Shown: in pieces, positions 16,570 to 24,882 of the stretch
Layout of the letters: each line of letters begins with the position of its first letter
How positions within the stretch are numbered: the stretch's first letter is position 1
The notes under the pieces: model-generated
Told to the model about the DNA's origin: nothing
Database searches by the model: none
What the model saw: only the letters and a program-made list of their open reading frames with translations
Translations under genes and position numbers: made by a program
NCBI GenBank assembly: GCA_000620185.1
Contig: JHVO01000014.1
Coordinates: 124,001-188,000 of the forward strand
DNA from: Geodermatophilaceae bacterium URHB0062
GTDB taxonomy: Bacteria; Actinomycetota; Actinomycetes; Mycobacteriales; Geodermatophilaceae
Direction: 5' to 3'
DNA: 64,000 nt

Positions 16570-19440
16570 TCAGCTGCAGCCGCTGGTGGAGCCGCAGCCC
16601 TCGCAGACGTAGCAGCTGCCGGCCGGGCGCATCTTCGTGCCGCAGGTCATGCACAGCGGCGCGTCGGTGGCCGTTCCGGTGACCAGCTCGAGCAGCTCGG
16701 CCGAGGAGTGGGCCTCCTTGACCGGCTTGTCGGCCTTGGCCTCCGGCTTGGTCGGGGCCTCGGTCGGCGCGGAGCTGCGCAGGGCCTCGAGGTCGACCTC
16801 CTCCTCCTCGACGACCGTGGCCGTCGACGCGGAGGTGCCGTAGCCGGACACCTGGGCCGCCCGCTCCTCGGCGCTGAAGATGCCGAGGGTCGCGCGGGTC
16901 TCGACCGGCAGGTGGTCGAGGGCCAGGCGACGGAAGATGTAGTCCATCACCGACTGGGCGATCCGGATGTCCGGGTCGTCGGTCATGCCGGCCGGCTCGA
17001 ACCGCATGTTGGTGAACTTCTGGATGTAGGTCTCCAGCGGCACACCGTGCTGCAGCGCGATGGACAGCGAGATCGAGAAGGCGTCCATCACGCCGGCCAG
17101 GGTCGAGCCCTGCTTGCCGAGCTTGAGGAAGACCTCGCCCAGGCTGCCGTCCTCGTACATGCCGGCGGTCATGTAGCCCTCGGCACCGGCGACGCTGAAC
17201 GACGTCGTGACGCTCGTCCGCTTCTTCGGCAGCCGCTTGCGCACCGGGTGCGACAGGCCGCTTGGGGCCTGCGCCTCGGTCTTGGCCTCGGCCTTGGTGC
17301 CGTCGTTCTTGCCCTTGCCGTCGGACAGCGGCTGGCCGACCTTGCAGTTGTCGCGGTAGATCGCCAGCGCCTTGAGGCCGAGCTTCCAGCCCTGGAAGTA
17401 GATGTTCTCGACGTCCTCGACGGTCGCCGTCTCCGGCATGTTGACCGTCTTGCTGATGGCGCCGGAGATGAACGGCTGGACCGCGGCCATCATGCGGACG
17501 TGGCCCATCGGGGAGATGGCCCGCTCACCCATCGCGCAGTCGAACACCTCGTAGTGCTCCGGGCGCAGGCTCGGGGCGTTCACGACGTGGCCGTGCTCGG
17601 CGATGAACTCGACGATCGCCTCGACCTGCTCGTCCTGGTAACCGAGGCTCTTCAGCGCCCGCGGCACCGTCTGGTTGACGATCTGCATCGAGCCGCCGCC
17701 GACCAGCTTCTTGAACTTGACCAGCGAGAAGTCCGGCTCGATGCCGGTCGTGTCGCAGTCCATCATGAAGCCGATGGTGCCGGTGGGGGCCAGCACCGAG
17801 GCCTGCGCGTTGCGCCACCCGTTGTCGGTGCCGATCTCGAGGCACTCCTGCCACTGCTGGGTGGCGGCCTTCAGCACGTCGGCGTCGTCGGCGCCGACCG
17901 GGCGGATGGCGTCGTTGGCCGCGGCGTGCTTGCGCATGACGCGGGCGTGCGCATCGGCGTTGCGGGCGAAGCCGTCGTACGGTCCGACGATGCCGGCCAG
18001 CTCGGCCGAGCGACGGTAGGCGGTGCCGGTCATCAGCGAGGTGATCGCCGCGGCGAGCGTCTGGCCACCACGCGAGTCGTAGGCGTGGCCGGTGGCCATG
18101 AGCAGCGCGCCCAGGTTGGCGTAGCCGATGCCCAGCTGGCGGTAGGCCCGGGTCGTCTCACCGATGGGGGTGGTCGGGAAGTCGGCGAAGCAGATCGAGA
18201 TGTCCATCGCCGTGATGACCAGCTCGACGGCCTTCACGAAGTTCCGCGAGTCGAACGTGCCGTCGGCCTTCAGGAACTTCATGAGGTTCAGCGACGCCAG
18301 GTTGCACGAGCTGTTGTCGAGGCTCATGTACTCCGAGCAGGGGTTGGACGCGTTGATCCGGCCCGTCTCGGGGTTGGTGTGCCAGTCGTTGATCGTGTCG
18401 TCGTACTGGATGCCCGGGTCGGCGCACTCCCAGGCCGCCTGGGTGACCTTGCGGAACAGGGTCTTGGCGTCGACGGTCTCGATCACCGAGCCGTCGATGC
18501 GGGCACGCAGGCCGAACTCGTCGCCGTCCTCCACCGCGCGCATGAACTCGTCGGAGACGCGCACGGAGTTGTTGGCGTTCTGGTACTGGACGCTCGTGAT
18601 GTCCTTGCCGCCGAGGTCCATGTCGTAGCCGGCGTCGCGCAGGGCGCGGATCTTGTCCTCCTCGCGCGCCTTGGTCTCGATGAACTCCTCGATGTCCGGG
18701 TGGTCGATGTCGAGGACGACCATCTTCGCCGCGCGGCGGGTGGCCCCACCGGACTTGATGGTGCCGGCCGAGGCATCGGCGCCCCGCATGAAGCTGACCG
18801 GGCCCGAGGCCGTGCCACCGGAGGAGAGCAGCTCCTTGGAGGAGCGGATGCGGGAGAGGTTGAGGCCGGCGCCGGAGCCGCCCTTGAAGATCAGCCCCTC
18901 TTCCCGGTACCAGTTGAGGATCGAGTCCATCTCGTCGTCGACGGCAAGGATGAAGCAGGCGCTGACCTGCTGCGGCGCGCTCGTGCCCACGTTGAACCAC
19001 ACCGGCGAGTTGAAGCTGAACACCTGGTGCAGCAGCATCCAGGTCAGCTCGTGCTCGAAGATCTCCGCGTCGCCCTCGCCGGCGAAGTAGCCGTGCTCGC
19101 GGCCGGCCGCACCGTAGGTGAGCACGACGCGGTCGATGAGCTGGCGGAGGCTGCTCTCGCGCTGCGGGGTGCCGACCGCGCCGCGGAAGTACTTGGTGGT
19201 GACGATGTTGGTGGCGTTGACGCTCCACTCGGCAGGGAACTCCACACCGCGCTGCTCGAAGTTGATCGAGCCGTCCCGCCAGTTGGTCATGACGACGTCG
19301 CGGCGCTCCCACGCCACCTCGTCGTAGGGGTGCACGCCGGCGGTGGTGAAGACGCGCTTGATCTTCAGGCCCTTCCCCCGCGTCGTCGCCTTGGGGGCGC
19401 GCCGCGTACGGCCTGACAAGCGATCCTCGGTCTCGGTCAC
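16570..19440 (-). CDS. nrdJ: Adenosylcobalamin-dependent ribonucleotide reductase (class II)
   Basis: Reduces ribonucleotides to deoxyribonucleotides without oxygen, using adenosylcobalamin to make the radical. The 956-residue protein has the class II core: NSPVWFNVG, the loop containing NPCSEYMSLDNSSCNLASLNL with active-site cysteines, and a long region ending in PTGTIGFMMDCDTTGIEPDFSLVKFK and YFQGWKLGLKALAIYRDNCK. The C-terminal zinc-ribbon tail (CMTCGTKMRPAGSCYVCEGCGS) carries the redox cysteines. GTG 19440 follows AAGGAG. It lies 93 bp downstream of nrdR in one operon, so NrdR should repress it. No B12 riboswitch-like element was recognised in the leader. Confidence 0.96.
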   Translation of the reverse strand: MTETEDRLSGRTRRAPKATTRGKGLKIKRVFTTAGVHPYDEVAWERRDVVMTNWRDGSINFEQRGVEFPAEWSVNATNIVTTKYFRGAVGTPQRESSLRQLIDRVVLTYGAAGREHGYFAGEGDAEIFEHELTWMLLHQVFSFNSPVWFNVGTSAPQQVSACFILAVDDEMDSILNWYREEGLIFKGGSGAGLNLSRIRSSKELLSSGGTASGPVSFMRGADASAGTIKSGGATRRAAKMVVLDIDHPDIEEFIETKAREEDKIRALRDAGYDMDLGGKDITSVQYQNANNSVRVSDEFMRAVEDGDEFGLRARIDGSVIETVDAKTLFRKVTQAAWECADPGIQYDDTINDWHTNPETGRINASNPCSEYMSLDNSSCNLASLNLMKFLKADGTFDSRNFVKAVELVITAMDISICFADFPTTPIGETTRAYRQLGIGYANLGALLMATGHAYDSRGGQTLAAAITSLMTGTAYRRSAELAGIVGPYDGFARNADAHARVMRKHAAANDAIRPVGADDADVLKAATQQWQECLEIGTDNGWRNAQASVLAPTGTIGFMMDCDTTGIEPDFSLVKFKKLVGGGSMQIVNQTVPRALKSLGYQDEQVEAIVEFIAEHGHVVNAPSLRPEHYEVFDCAMGERAISPMGHVRMMAAVQPFISGAISKTVNMPETATVEDVENIYFQGWKLGLKALAIYRDNCKVGQPLSDGKGKNDGTKAEAKTEAQAPSGLSHPVRKRLPKKRTSVTTSFSVAGAEGYMTAGMYEDGSLGEVFLKLGKQGSTLAGVMDAFSISLSIALQHGVPLETYIQKFTNMRFEPAGMTDDPDIRIAQSVMDYIFRRLALDHLPVETRATLGIFSAEERAAQVSGYGTSASTATVVEEEEVDLEALRSSAPTEAPTKPEAKADKPVKEAHSSAELLELVTGTATDAPLCMTCGTKMRPAGSCYVCEGCGSTSGCS

Positions 19441-19533
19441 GGAGCTCTCCTTGGTGTCGTGACTCGGCGGCTGGGGAAGAGCCGCTTCCTGGTCCTGCGC
19501 TGGTTGTTGTCTAGCGGGTGGTACTGACAGTTC

Positions 19534-20091
19534 TCAGCTGGTGGCGGGGCCGCCGGATGAGGTGGCCTGCGCCCGTCCGGAACCGCGTCGACGCGGTGCC
19601 GGCGGGGTGTCCTGCATGCCGGGGAGCGGCGGTGTGCCACCGGCGAGCTGACGGGCCCGGAGCTCGGTGATCTCCTTCTCGAAGTCCTCGAGCGAGGTGA
19701 ACGACCGGTAGACGCTCGCGAAGCGGAGGTAGGCCACCTCGTCGAGTTCGCGGAGGGGCCGAAGGATGGCCAGCCCCACCTCGTTACTGGGGACCTCCGC
19801 GGCGCCGGTGGCGCGGATGGCGTCCTCGACCTGCTGGGCCAGCAGCTTCAGCTGGTCCTCATCGACCGGGCGGCCCTGGCAGGCACGTCGCACGCCGGCG
19901 ACCACCTTGGTCCGGTTGAACGGCTCGCTGACCCCGTTGCGCTTGACGACGGCGAGCACCGCCTCCTCGACGGTGGTGAACCGGCGCTCGCACTGGGGGC
20001 ACGACCGACGGCGGCGCGTGGTGGCGCCCTCGTCGGCCTCCCGGGAGTCGATGACCCGACTGTCCGCGTTGTGGCAGAACGGGCAACGCAT
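19534..20091 (-). CDS. nrdR: Transcriptional repressor NrdR
   Basis: Nucleotide-sensing repressor of ribonucleotide reductase genes, 185 aa. The N-terminal zinc ribbon has CPFC (residues 3-6) and CPQC (about 31-34) and basic residues; the ATP-cone runs from [24 protein letters not shown] through [12 protein letters not shown], where ATP or dATP binding sets the oligomer state. A proline/glycine-rich tail extends beyond the usual 150 aa. It precedes nrdJ in the same operon. Two NrdR-box-like sites 129-176 bp upstream suggest autoregulation. Confidence 0.96.
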   Translation of the reverse strand: MRCPFCHNADSRVIDSREADEGATTRRRRSCPQCERRFTTVEEAVLAVVKRNGVSEPFNRTKVVAGVRRACQGRPVDEDQLKLLAQQVEDAIRATGAAEVPSNEVGLAILRPLRELDEVAYLRFASVYRSFTSLEDFEKEITELRARQLAGGTPPLPGMQDTPPAPRRRGSGRAQATSSGGPATS

Positions 20092-20219
20092 CGCGGGCCA
20101 CCTCCTTCCCTGAGCACTGCAGTCGTCCGGCGGCTCCTGTGGACCCTCCTGGGGACATCCGGTGGACGTCCCGGGGAGAACCTGAGGATGGACCTGTGGA
20201 CGGGCTTACAACTCTGTAA

Positions 20220-20235
20220 CTACTAGATGTAGGGG
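20220..20235. promoter_or_regulatory. NrdR-box-like site A
   Basis: On the minus strand this reads CCCCTACATCTAGTAG, matching 11 of 16 positions of the NrdR-box form ACACTATATCTAGTGT. It falls at the expected transcription start. Confidence 0.6.
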
Positions 20236-20236
20236 A

Positions 20237-20266
20237 ACCTTAAGCCGCCCCACACAAGATGTGCAA
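20237..20266 (-). promoter_or_regulatory. Predicted promoter of nrdR-nrdJ
   Basis: TTGCAC (-35, 20266-20261) and TAAGGT (-10, 20242-20237) are separated by 18 nt on the minus strand. The -35 lies inside NrdR-like box B and the -10 just upstream of box A, a layout fit for repression. Confidence 0.55.
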
Positions 20267-20267
20267 G
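20252..20267. promoter_or_regulatory. NrdR-box-like site B
   Basis: On the minus strand CTTGCACATCTTGTGT; its 3' half matches the NrdR box well. Start-to-start distance from box A is 32 bp, three helical turns, the spacing usual for paired NrdR boxes. Confidence 0.55.
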
Positions 20268-20544
20268 TGATCCGGAGACCGGCGTGTTCCGCGTCGACAC
20301 CGCGTTCACCAGGGAGAACACGTCACCCCACGAGTCACACGACACGCCGTCAGCTCTTGCCGGACGGGCAGCAGGCGTGCGACGGGCAGCGCGGGCGAGG
20401 CGCGGCGAAACGCCCGCGACCGCGCTCCGCCGGTGCGCGACACATGCGGCACGACGCCGGTCCGGCACATGGCATCCGCACGGGGTCCCCGGGGATGCAG
20501 TCAGATCCGGGGGGCCACTCGCACGGGGACGAGCGGAAGAACGG

Positions 20545-21312
20545 TCAGACGCCCGCGAGGGAGCCGTCGACCCTGGGACGACGCGAGTGGGGAGCGAGAT
20601 CGGTGAGACGCATCGGGCGGGTCAGCAGATCAGGCTCCGGGTCGACCGCCGTGGACCACGGGTCGCGGGATGCCGCAGCGGTCGTCTCCTCGGCGCGCGC
20701 GGTCCGCGGCGCCGGCAGGCCCATGTCCCCGCCCGCCCCGCGGGACACCACGGGCAGCATCCCGGTGTCGGCCGCGCGGTGCCGACCCGGGTCGGCCGGC
20801 GCCCGGTGACGCCCCCTCGGCGCAACGCCCGGTGTGATCGACCCCGCGTGCGGCGAGTCGGTCGCCGACACGGCAGCGAGCGCTCCGGTCTCCGGCGCGC
20901 GACGACGTCCGCTGGTACGCCGGATGTCGTCAGCCGACCACGCCGGTGTCACCGCGAGGTCACGGACCAGCGGCAGGCTGGCCGTCTCGGCCAGGTCGCG
21001 GTCGTCCCCGGTCACGGGGACGACAGGCGCCACGCGCGTGACCGGCGCCTCGCCCGTGGCCGGTGCAGCGAGGGCGGACGCGACGGGCGCGACCGCGAGG
21101 TGCCGCTCGGGAAGACGCAGTGTGCTCAGATCCGTCCACGCGGACTCCTCGACGCCGCCCAGCACGACGCGCACCCACACCTGACAGCTGCCGTCGGGGT
21201 CGTGCCGCCATCCGAGCAGCTCACCCGGCCACCAGGCACCGCTCTGGTAGACCTCGACGGCCTGGGGCTGACTGGTGAACACGGCTGCTCGGTTCTCCAT
21301 GGGGCTGGACAC
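20545..21312 (-). CDS. Hypothetical protein between NrdR and the LysM gene
   Basis: Predicted protein of 255 aa, family not recognised. The first 70 residues are ordered and beta-rich with many tryptophans (VEVYQSGAWWPGELLGWRH, VWVRVVLGGVEESAWTDLSTLRL) and could form a small Tudor/SH3-like barrel; the remaining 180 residues are alanine-, proline- and arginine-rich and probably disordered. GTG 21312 is chosen because TACGGT lies 6 nt upstream (leaderless pattern); ATG at 21300 is the alternative. No signal peptide. It sits between nrdR and the LysM/lexA pair, on the minus strand. Confidence 0.6.
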   Translation of the reverse strand: MSSPMENRAAVFTSQPQAVEVYQSGAWWPGELLGWRHDPDGSCQVWVRVVLGGVEESAWTDLSTLRLPERHLAVAPVASALAAPATGEAPVTRVAPVVPVTGDDRDLAETASLPLVRDLAVTPAWSADDIRRTSGRRRAPETGALAAVSATDSPHAGSITPGVAPRGRHRAPADPGRHRAADTGMLPVVSRGAGGDMGLPAPRTARAEETTAAASRDPWSTAVDPEPDLLTRPMRLTDLAPHSRRPRVDGSLAGV

Positions 21313-21318
21313 GTGACG

Positions 21319-21324
21319 ACCGTA
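21319..21324 (-). promoter_or_regulatory. Leaderless -10 (TACGGT) of the hypothetical gene
   Basis: TACGGT, 6 nt, GTG 21312 on the minus strand. Confidence 0.5.
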
Positions 21325-21464
21325 AGCTCCGAAACGACCACAGTCCGTGAAGGCGCCCGCACTGAGGGTTGACGAAGTCGGCTGTCGAGGTTGTGGATCT
21401 ATTGCCGTGGCGCGCATCGGGCCGGCGCACCCCGAGGCGGACCCCAGCGTTCCGGCCCGGCCGG

Positions 21465-22064
21465 TCACGGCAGCAGGAGAACCTGCCCGGGGACAAGGTC
21501 CGCCCCGTGCAGACCGTTCGCCCGCTGGATCTCGTCGACCACCGCGCGGACGTCGTCGTCACCGGCCACCGACGTGGCGATGGACCACAGGGTGTCACCC
21601 GAGTGCACCACCACGCTGCTCTCCCCGGCCAGTCGCAGCTCCCCCGCACCGCCGAAGAGGGAGTCGAGCCAGGACCCCAGCGCCACCCCGACGCCCACCG
21701 CCAGCACGAACGCCAGCCGGCGCGCCCGCCGGGTCAGCCGCAGACGCACCGGCGCCCGGCGCGCCGGTGCCGGGCGCGAGGGCCGCGCGGCGCGCGTTCC
21801 GGCGCCCGAGGACTCCACGCGCGAGGGAGCCGACGCGCCGGCAGCGGCGGGCCGGACCGTGCGCCCGAGCCCACCGGCGCTCCCCCGTCGCACGGGCGCG
21901 CCACCGCTCGCCACCGGCTGGCACACGCCCACGCGGGACGAGGCCCGTCGCGACGTCGGCCGCGCCGCCGCCAGCGCCACGTCCCCGTCGGCCACGAGCC
22001 TCGGCCGCCACGGCGCCCGGACCTCCTCGTCGAACTCCAGCACGGCCTGCTGCACAGACCCCAT
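21465..22064 (-). CDS. LysM-domain membrane protein divergent from lexA (ChiZ/DivS position)
   Basis: Protein of 199 aa: a long arginine/alanine/proline-rich cytoplasmic part (residues 1-112), one membrane helix ([18 protein letters not shown]) and an external LysM peptidoglycan-binding domain ([21 protein letters not shown]...[10 protein letters not shown]). This is the place and layout of Mycobacterium ChiZ (Rv2719c), an SOS-induced protein that slows division, and of Corynebacterium DivS; by analogy it may act as a cell-division inhibitor after DNA damage. Two perfect LexA boxes lie 35-67 bp upstream. No catalytic hydrolase domain is visible. Confidence 0.78.
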   Translation of the reverse strand: MGSVQQAVLEFDEEVRAPWRPRLVADGDVALAAARPTSRRASSRVGVCQPVASGGAPVRRGSAGGLGRTVRPAAAGASAPSRVESSGAGTRAARPSRPAPARRAPVRLRLTRRARRLAFVLAVGVGVALGSWLDSLFGGAGELRLAGESSVVVHSGDTLWSIATSVAGDDDVRAVVDEIQRANGLHGADLVPGQVLLLP

Positions 22065-22098
22065 GTCCGCTTCTCCCTCCGGCAGCGCCGCTCCCCCG

Positions 22099-22114
22099 TC
22101 GAACGTTCGTTCGA
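22099..22114. promoter_or_regulatory. LexA (SOS) box 1
   Basis: TCGAACGTTCGTTCGA is a perfect match to the actinobacterial SOS box TCGAAC-N4-GTTCGA, 34 bp upstream of the LysM gene start. Confidence 0.92.
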
Positions 22115-22115
22115 A

Positions 22116-22131
22116 TCGAACGGCTGTTCGA
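22116..22131. promoter_or_regulatory. LexA (SOS) box 2
   Basis: TCGAACGGCTGTTCGA, a second perfect box separated from box 1 by a single base. Confidence 0.92.
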
Positions 22132-22177
22132 TGTCTACCGCACGGGTCCGACGAAAGCGACCGGACACGTCGCCGCT

Positions 22178-22193
22178 TCGAACATGTGTTTGA
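22178..22193. promoter_or_regulatory. LexA (SOS) box 3, over the lexA -35
   Basis: TCGAACATGTGTTTGA differs from the consensus at one position. It overlaps the predicted lexA -35 element, fitting LexA autorepression. Confidence 0.85.
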
Positions 22194-22218
22194 TCTGAAC
22201 GTATCCGCGCGCTACCGT
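22190..22218 (+). promoter_or_regulatory. Predicted lexA promoter
   Basis: TTGATC (22190-22195) and TACCGT (22213-22218) with a 17-nt spacer, about 48 nt ahead of the lexA start. The -35 shares its first four bases with SOS box 3. Confidence 0.65.
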
Positions 22219-22266
22219 TCCTGCGACGGACAGGGACGCCGCGCGAGCGGCGGGCGAGGAGGCGAC

Positions 22267-23028
22267 GTGGCGGAGAAGAGCGGTACGGGGAGTGGCCGCC
22301 GCAGGGCGTCCGAGGACGCGGCGGCGGACTCGGGCTCGGCCACGGTCCGCTCCTTCCCCGACCGGGGGGCCGACGGCGACGGGCTGACCCAGCGCCAGCG
22401 CCGAGTCCTCGAGGTCATCCACGACTCCATCGAGCGCCGCGGTTATCCGCCCTCGGTCCGCGAGATCGGCGAGGCCGTCGGCCTCTCCTCGGCGTCCTCG
22501 GTGGCTCACCAGCTGTCGGTCCTGCAGAAGAAGGGGTGGCTCCGCCGCGACCCGAACCGCCCCCGGGCGCTCGACGTGCGCCTCCCCGGTGACTCGACCC
22601 GGTCGGTGACGGCGTTGCCGGAGGTCGACCCGTCCACCGGCGAGACCGCGGCCGCTCCCACCTACGTGCCCCTGGTCGGCCGGATCGCCGCCGGTGGTCC
22701 GGTCCTCGCCGAGCAGGCGGTGGAGGATGTCTTCCCGCTCCCCCGCGAGCTCGTGGGTGACGGCACGCTGTTCATGCTCAAGGTGGCCGGCGACTCGATG
22801 GTCGAGGCGGCCATCTGCGACGGCGACTGGGTGGTGGTCCGCCAGCAGCCGACCGCGGAGAACGGTGAGATCGTCGCCGCGATGATCGACGGTGAGGCCA
22901 CGGTCAAGACGTACAAGCGTCGCGACGGCCACGTGTGGCTGATGCCGCACAACCCCGCCTACGAGCCGATCCCGGGTGACGACGCGAGCATCCTGGGGCG
23001 CGTCGTGAGCGTGCTGCGCCGGGTCTGA
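22267..23028 (+). CDS. lexA: LexA repressor
   Basis: SOS repressor and self-cleaving protease, 253 aa. The winged helix-turn-helix runs from [44 protein letters not shown], the Ala-Gly cleavage site is in [11 protein letters not shown], the catalytic serine in [13 protein letters not shown] and the lysine in [10 protein letters not shown]. The N-terminal ~40 residues are a low-complexity extension usual in actinomycetes. GTG 22267 follows GAGGAGG; the open frame upstream crosses the SOS boxes and cannot be coding. Divergent from the LysM gene. Confidence 0.97.
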   Translation: MAEKSGTGSGRRRASEDAAADSGSATVRSFPDRGADGDGLTQRQRRVLEVIHDSIERRGYPPSVREIGEAVGLSSASSVAHQLSVLQKKGWLRRDPNRPRALDVRLPGDSTRSVTALPEVDPSTGETAAAPTYVPLVGRIAAGGPVLAEQAVEDVFPLPRELVGDGTLFMLKVAGDSMVEAAICDGDWVVVRQQPTAENGEIVAAMIDGEATVKTYKRRDGHVWLMPHNPAYEPIPGDDASILGRVVSVLRRV

Positions 23029-23031
23029 CAC

Positions 23032-23066
23032 TCCGGCGCAGGGCCGCTGTCAGGTCCTGCGCCGGA
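23032..23066. terminator. Terminator between lexA and the propeller gene
   Basis: An 11-bp perfect stem (TCCGGCGCAGG at 23032-23042, CCTGCGCCGGA at 23056-23066). The right arm lies inside the last codons of the convergent gene. Confidence 0.65.
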
Positions 23067-24126
23067 ACTTTCCGCCGAGCCACACGACCAGGGTGGCCAC
23101 GGCCGCAGCGATGAGCCCGGTCGTGATCGGTGACAGGCCGGAGCTGCTGAAGTCCGTCAGGCTTGGTACCGGCCCCGGAACGCGCGGTGCCGTCGTCCCC
23201 GCGGGAGCGGCCGCCGAGGGGACCGGCACCACGGTGAGGGCACTGGGCGAGCCCTCGCTGCCGACGACCAGTTGCCGGCTGTCCGCGGTGAAGCTGATCG
23301 CCTCGCCCTGCGGTGAATCCGGCAGCGGAACGCGCACCGGACGGCCGGCCAGCGCCCCGGCCACGTCGGAGCCGGTGAGCGGCCAGACATAGGCGTCGGT
23401 GTAGGTCCGCACGGCCAGGTGCCGTCCGTCGCGAGCGACCGCGCCGCCGGTCGCCATCAGCTGTCCGGCCCGACCCACGGGACCGCCCGGCGTGCCGGTC
23501 AGCGTGAAGTTCACCGCGGCCACCTTCGCCAGAGCGACCGTGCCACCGGCGGCCAGCGCTGCGGCCGGCCGGTACACGGCGCTGGCACCCAGCACCTCCT
23601 TGGTGACCAGGTACGGCGTGCCGTCCGGGGCGAGCAGGAGCGTCTCGGTGTCGTGCGCGCCGTCGGGATAGCGGAGCCGGAACAGCGAGGCGGATCCGTC
23701 GGGCCGCAGTGCGTGCAGCGCCACGGTGGACCGGCTGCCGGTGTTGTCGCCGGTGTCGGCGAGCCAGACGGTGCCGTCGGCGCCGACCGCCATGTCCTCG
23801 GGGTCGTAGGGATCCACCGGCACGGTGTGCACGTCGACGACGGCACACGCGGCGTCCAGGGCGTACACGGCCACCTCGTCGCCACCGTCGTTGATCACGA
23901 GCGTGCGGTCGCCGACGTCGACCAGGCCGGAGATCTCGGTCAGTCGTGGATCGGTGATCCGGCAGCGGGTGACCGGCGCAGGAGCCGTCGGGGCGGCCGC
24001 CGCACCGGCCTCCTCCGCCGCCGCGGGCAGTGCAGAACCGAGGACGACCGCGGCCCCGAGGGCTCCCCCGGCGGCCAGCAATCGCCCCCGCACACCGCTA
24101 CGCGGAGGGGCGGCCTGCACGGGCAC
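23050..24126 (-). CDS. Exported propeller-like protein with C-terminal membrane anchor
   Basis: Predicted surface protein of about 358 aa: signal peptide (LLAAGGALGAAVVLGSALPAAAEE), a repetitive beta-rich body with propeller-like strands (ISGLVDVGDRTLVINDGGDEVAVYALD, DPEDMAVGADGTVWLADTGDN), and a C-terminal membrane helix with basic tail (ITTGLIAAAVATLVVWLGGKFRRRT). It may bind or degrade an extracellular ligand; no catalytic motif is clear. Start GTG 24126 is uncertain (GTG 24120 also possible); both overlap the end of the upstream PAP2 gene by about 25 bp, suggesting coupled translation. Confidence 0.7.
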   Translation of the reverse strand: MPVQAAPPRSGVRGRLLAAGGALGAAVVLGSALPAAAEEAGAAAAPTAPAPVTRCRITDPRLTEISGLVDVGDRTLVINDGGDEVAVYALDAACAVVDVHTVPVDPYDPEDMAVGADGTVWLADTGDNTGSRSTVALHALRPDGSASLFRLRYPDGAHDTETLLLAPDGTPYLVTKEVLGASAVYRPAAALAAGGTVALAKVAAVNFTLTGTPGGPVGRAGQLMATGGAVARDGRHLAVRTYTDAYVWPLTGSDVAGALAGRPVRVPLPDSPQGEAISFTADSRQLVVGSEGSPSALTVVPVPSAAAPAGTTAPRVPGPVPSLTDFSSSGLSPITTGLIAAAVATLVVWLGGKFRRRT

Positions 24127-24820
24127 GCACCAAGCGTGACAGAACCAGTGCATCCAGTGCGTGAACCACGCCCAGCAGCACGATCCCCACGGCCGCACCC
24201 ACGACCGCGTCCGTGACCCAGTGGAAGTCCAGCGACACCATGGCGGCCCCCGTGGCGATCGGCCCCGCCACGGCGAGGAGCCAGAACGCGCGCTGCACGC
24301 GGGCTGGCAGTCCGTACTCCACGGCCTGCCAGCGGGCCACCCCCCACATGAGCACGGCGTTGGCCACGTGGCCGGAGGGGAAGGACGCCCCGTCGGCGTG
24401 GAAGAAGAAGGAACCCGGGAACCCGGGCGCCGTGCGGCCGGTGCCGTCCTTGATCGCGTAGACGGTGAGGGTGAGGAGCGCGACCGCGACGACGACGCGG
24501 AGCAGCGGCAGCCACGTCCGCCGGCGCCAGGCGAGATAGCTGACCAGACCCGCGAGGACGACCAGGATGCTGACCCGGCCGCCGACCTGCGTGACGGCCC
24601 ACGCGACCGGATAGGCGGCGGACTGCTGGAGGTCCCAGTCGCTGACGATCTCGGAGACCCGCAGGTCCATCCGCTCCAGCCACCCGCGGGTGAACAGGTC
24701 GGCGGTCACGAGGCCACCGACCAGCAACGCCGCGACCAGCAGCCACCACGGGGGCCGACCGGCCGAGACGACGGGTGCGCGCTCGGTCCGGTCGGCGTCC
24801 GGGATCACGCCGCTGGCCAC
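24098..24820 (-). CDS. PAP2 superfamily membrane phosphatase
   Basis: Membrane phosphatase of 240 aa with about six hydrophobic helices and the PAP2 motifs KDGTGRTAPG (C1), ASFPSGHVANAV (C2) and SLDFHWVTDAVVG (C3). Lipid phosphate or undecaprenyl diphosphate recycling is the likely type of reaction. GTG 24820 is selected because TACGGT lies 6 nt upstream and the leader-free pattern recurs in the window; an upstream GTG/ATG extension would add 22 poorly conserved residues. It is cotranscribed with the propeller-like gene. Confidence 0.83.
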   Translation of the reverse strand: MASGVIPDADRTERAPVVSAGRPPWWLLVAALLVGGLVTADLFTRGWLERMDLRVSEIVSDWDLQQSAAYPVAWAVTQVGGRVSILVVLAGLVSYLAWRRRTWLPLLRVVVAVALLTLTVYAIKDGTGRTAPGFPGSFFFHADGASFPSGHVANAVLMWGVARWQAVEYGLPARVQRAFWLLAVAGPIATGAAMVSLDFHWVTDAVVGAAVGIVLLGVVHALDALVLSRLVRARAGRPSA

Positions 24821-24826
24821 CAGGTC

Positions 24827-24832
24827 ACCGTA
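24827..24832 (-). promoter_or_regulatory. Leaderless -10 (TACGGT) of the PAP2 gene
   Basis: TACGGT, 6 nt, GTG 24820 on the minus strand. Confidence 0.55.
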
Positions 24833-24882
24833 CCGGGGCGTGACCTGCCCGTGACCTGACCGAGCCGGTCCGCGCCGCGACC

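Larger units (their letters stand above)
20092..20544. other. nrdR upstream region
   Basis: This 453-bp stretch has the nrdR promoter and NrdR-like boxes (20220-20267), leaving a leader of roughly 140 nt before the nrdR start. The part from about 20280 to 20544 has no supported gene; a plus-strand open frame there has no ribosome site and is read through the antisense of the next gene. Confidence 0.5.

Noticed and set aside
19441-19533. Possible cobalamin riboswitch ahead of the B12-dependent reductase
   Set aside because: Only 93 bp with a small GCGGCT/AGCCGC hairpin; no B12-box-like sequence recognised.
20284-21372. Plus-strand open frame in the nrdR upstream region
   Set aside because: No ribosome site, Arg-rich product, and mostly antisense to the hypothetical minus-strand gene.
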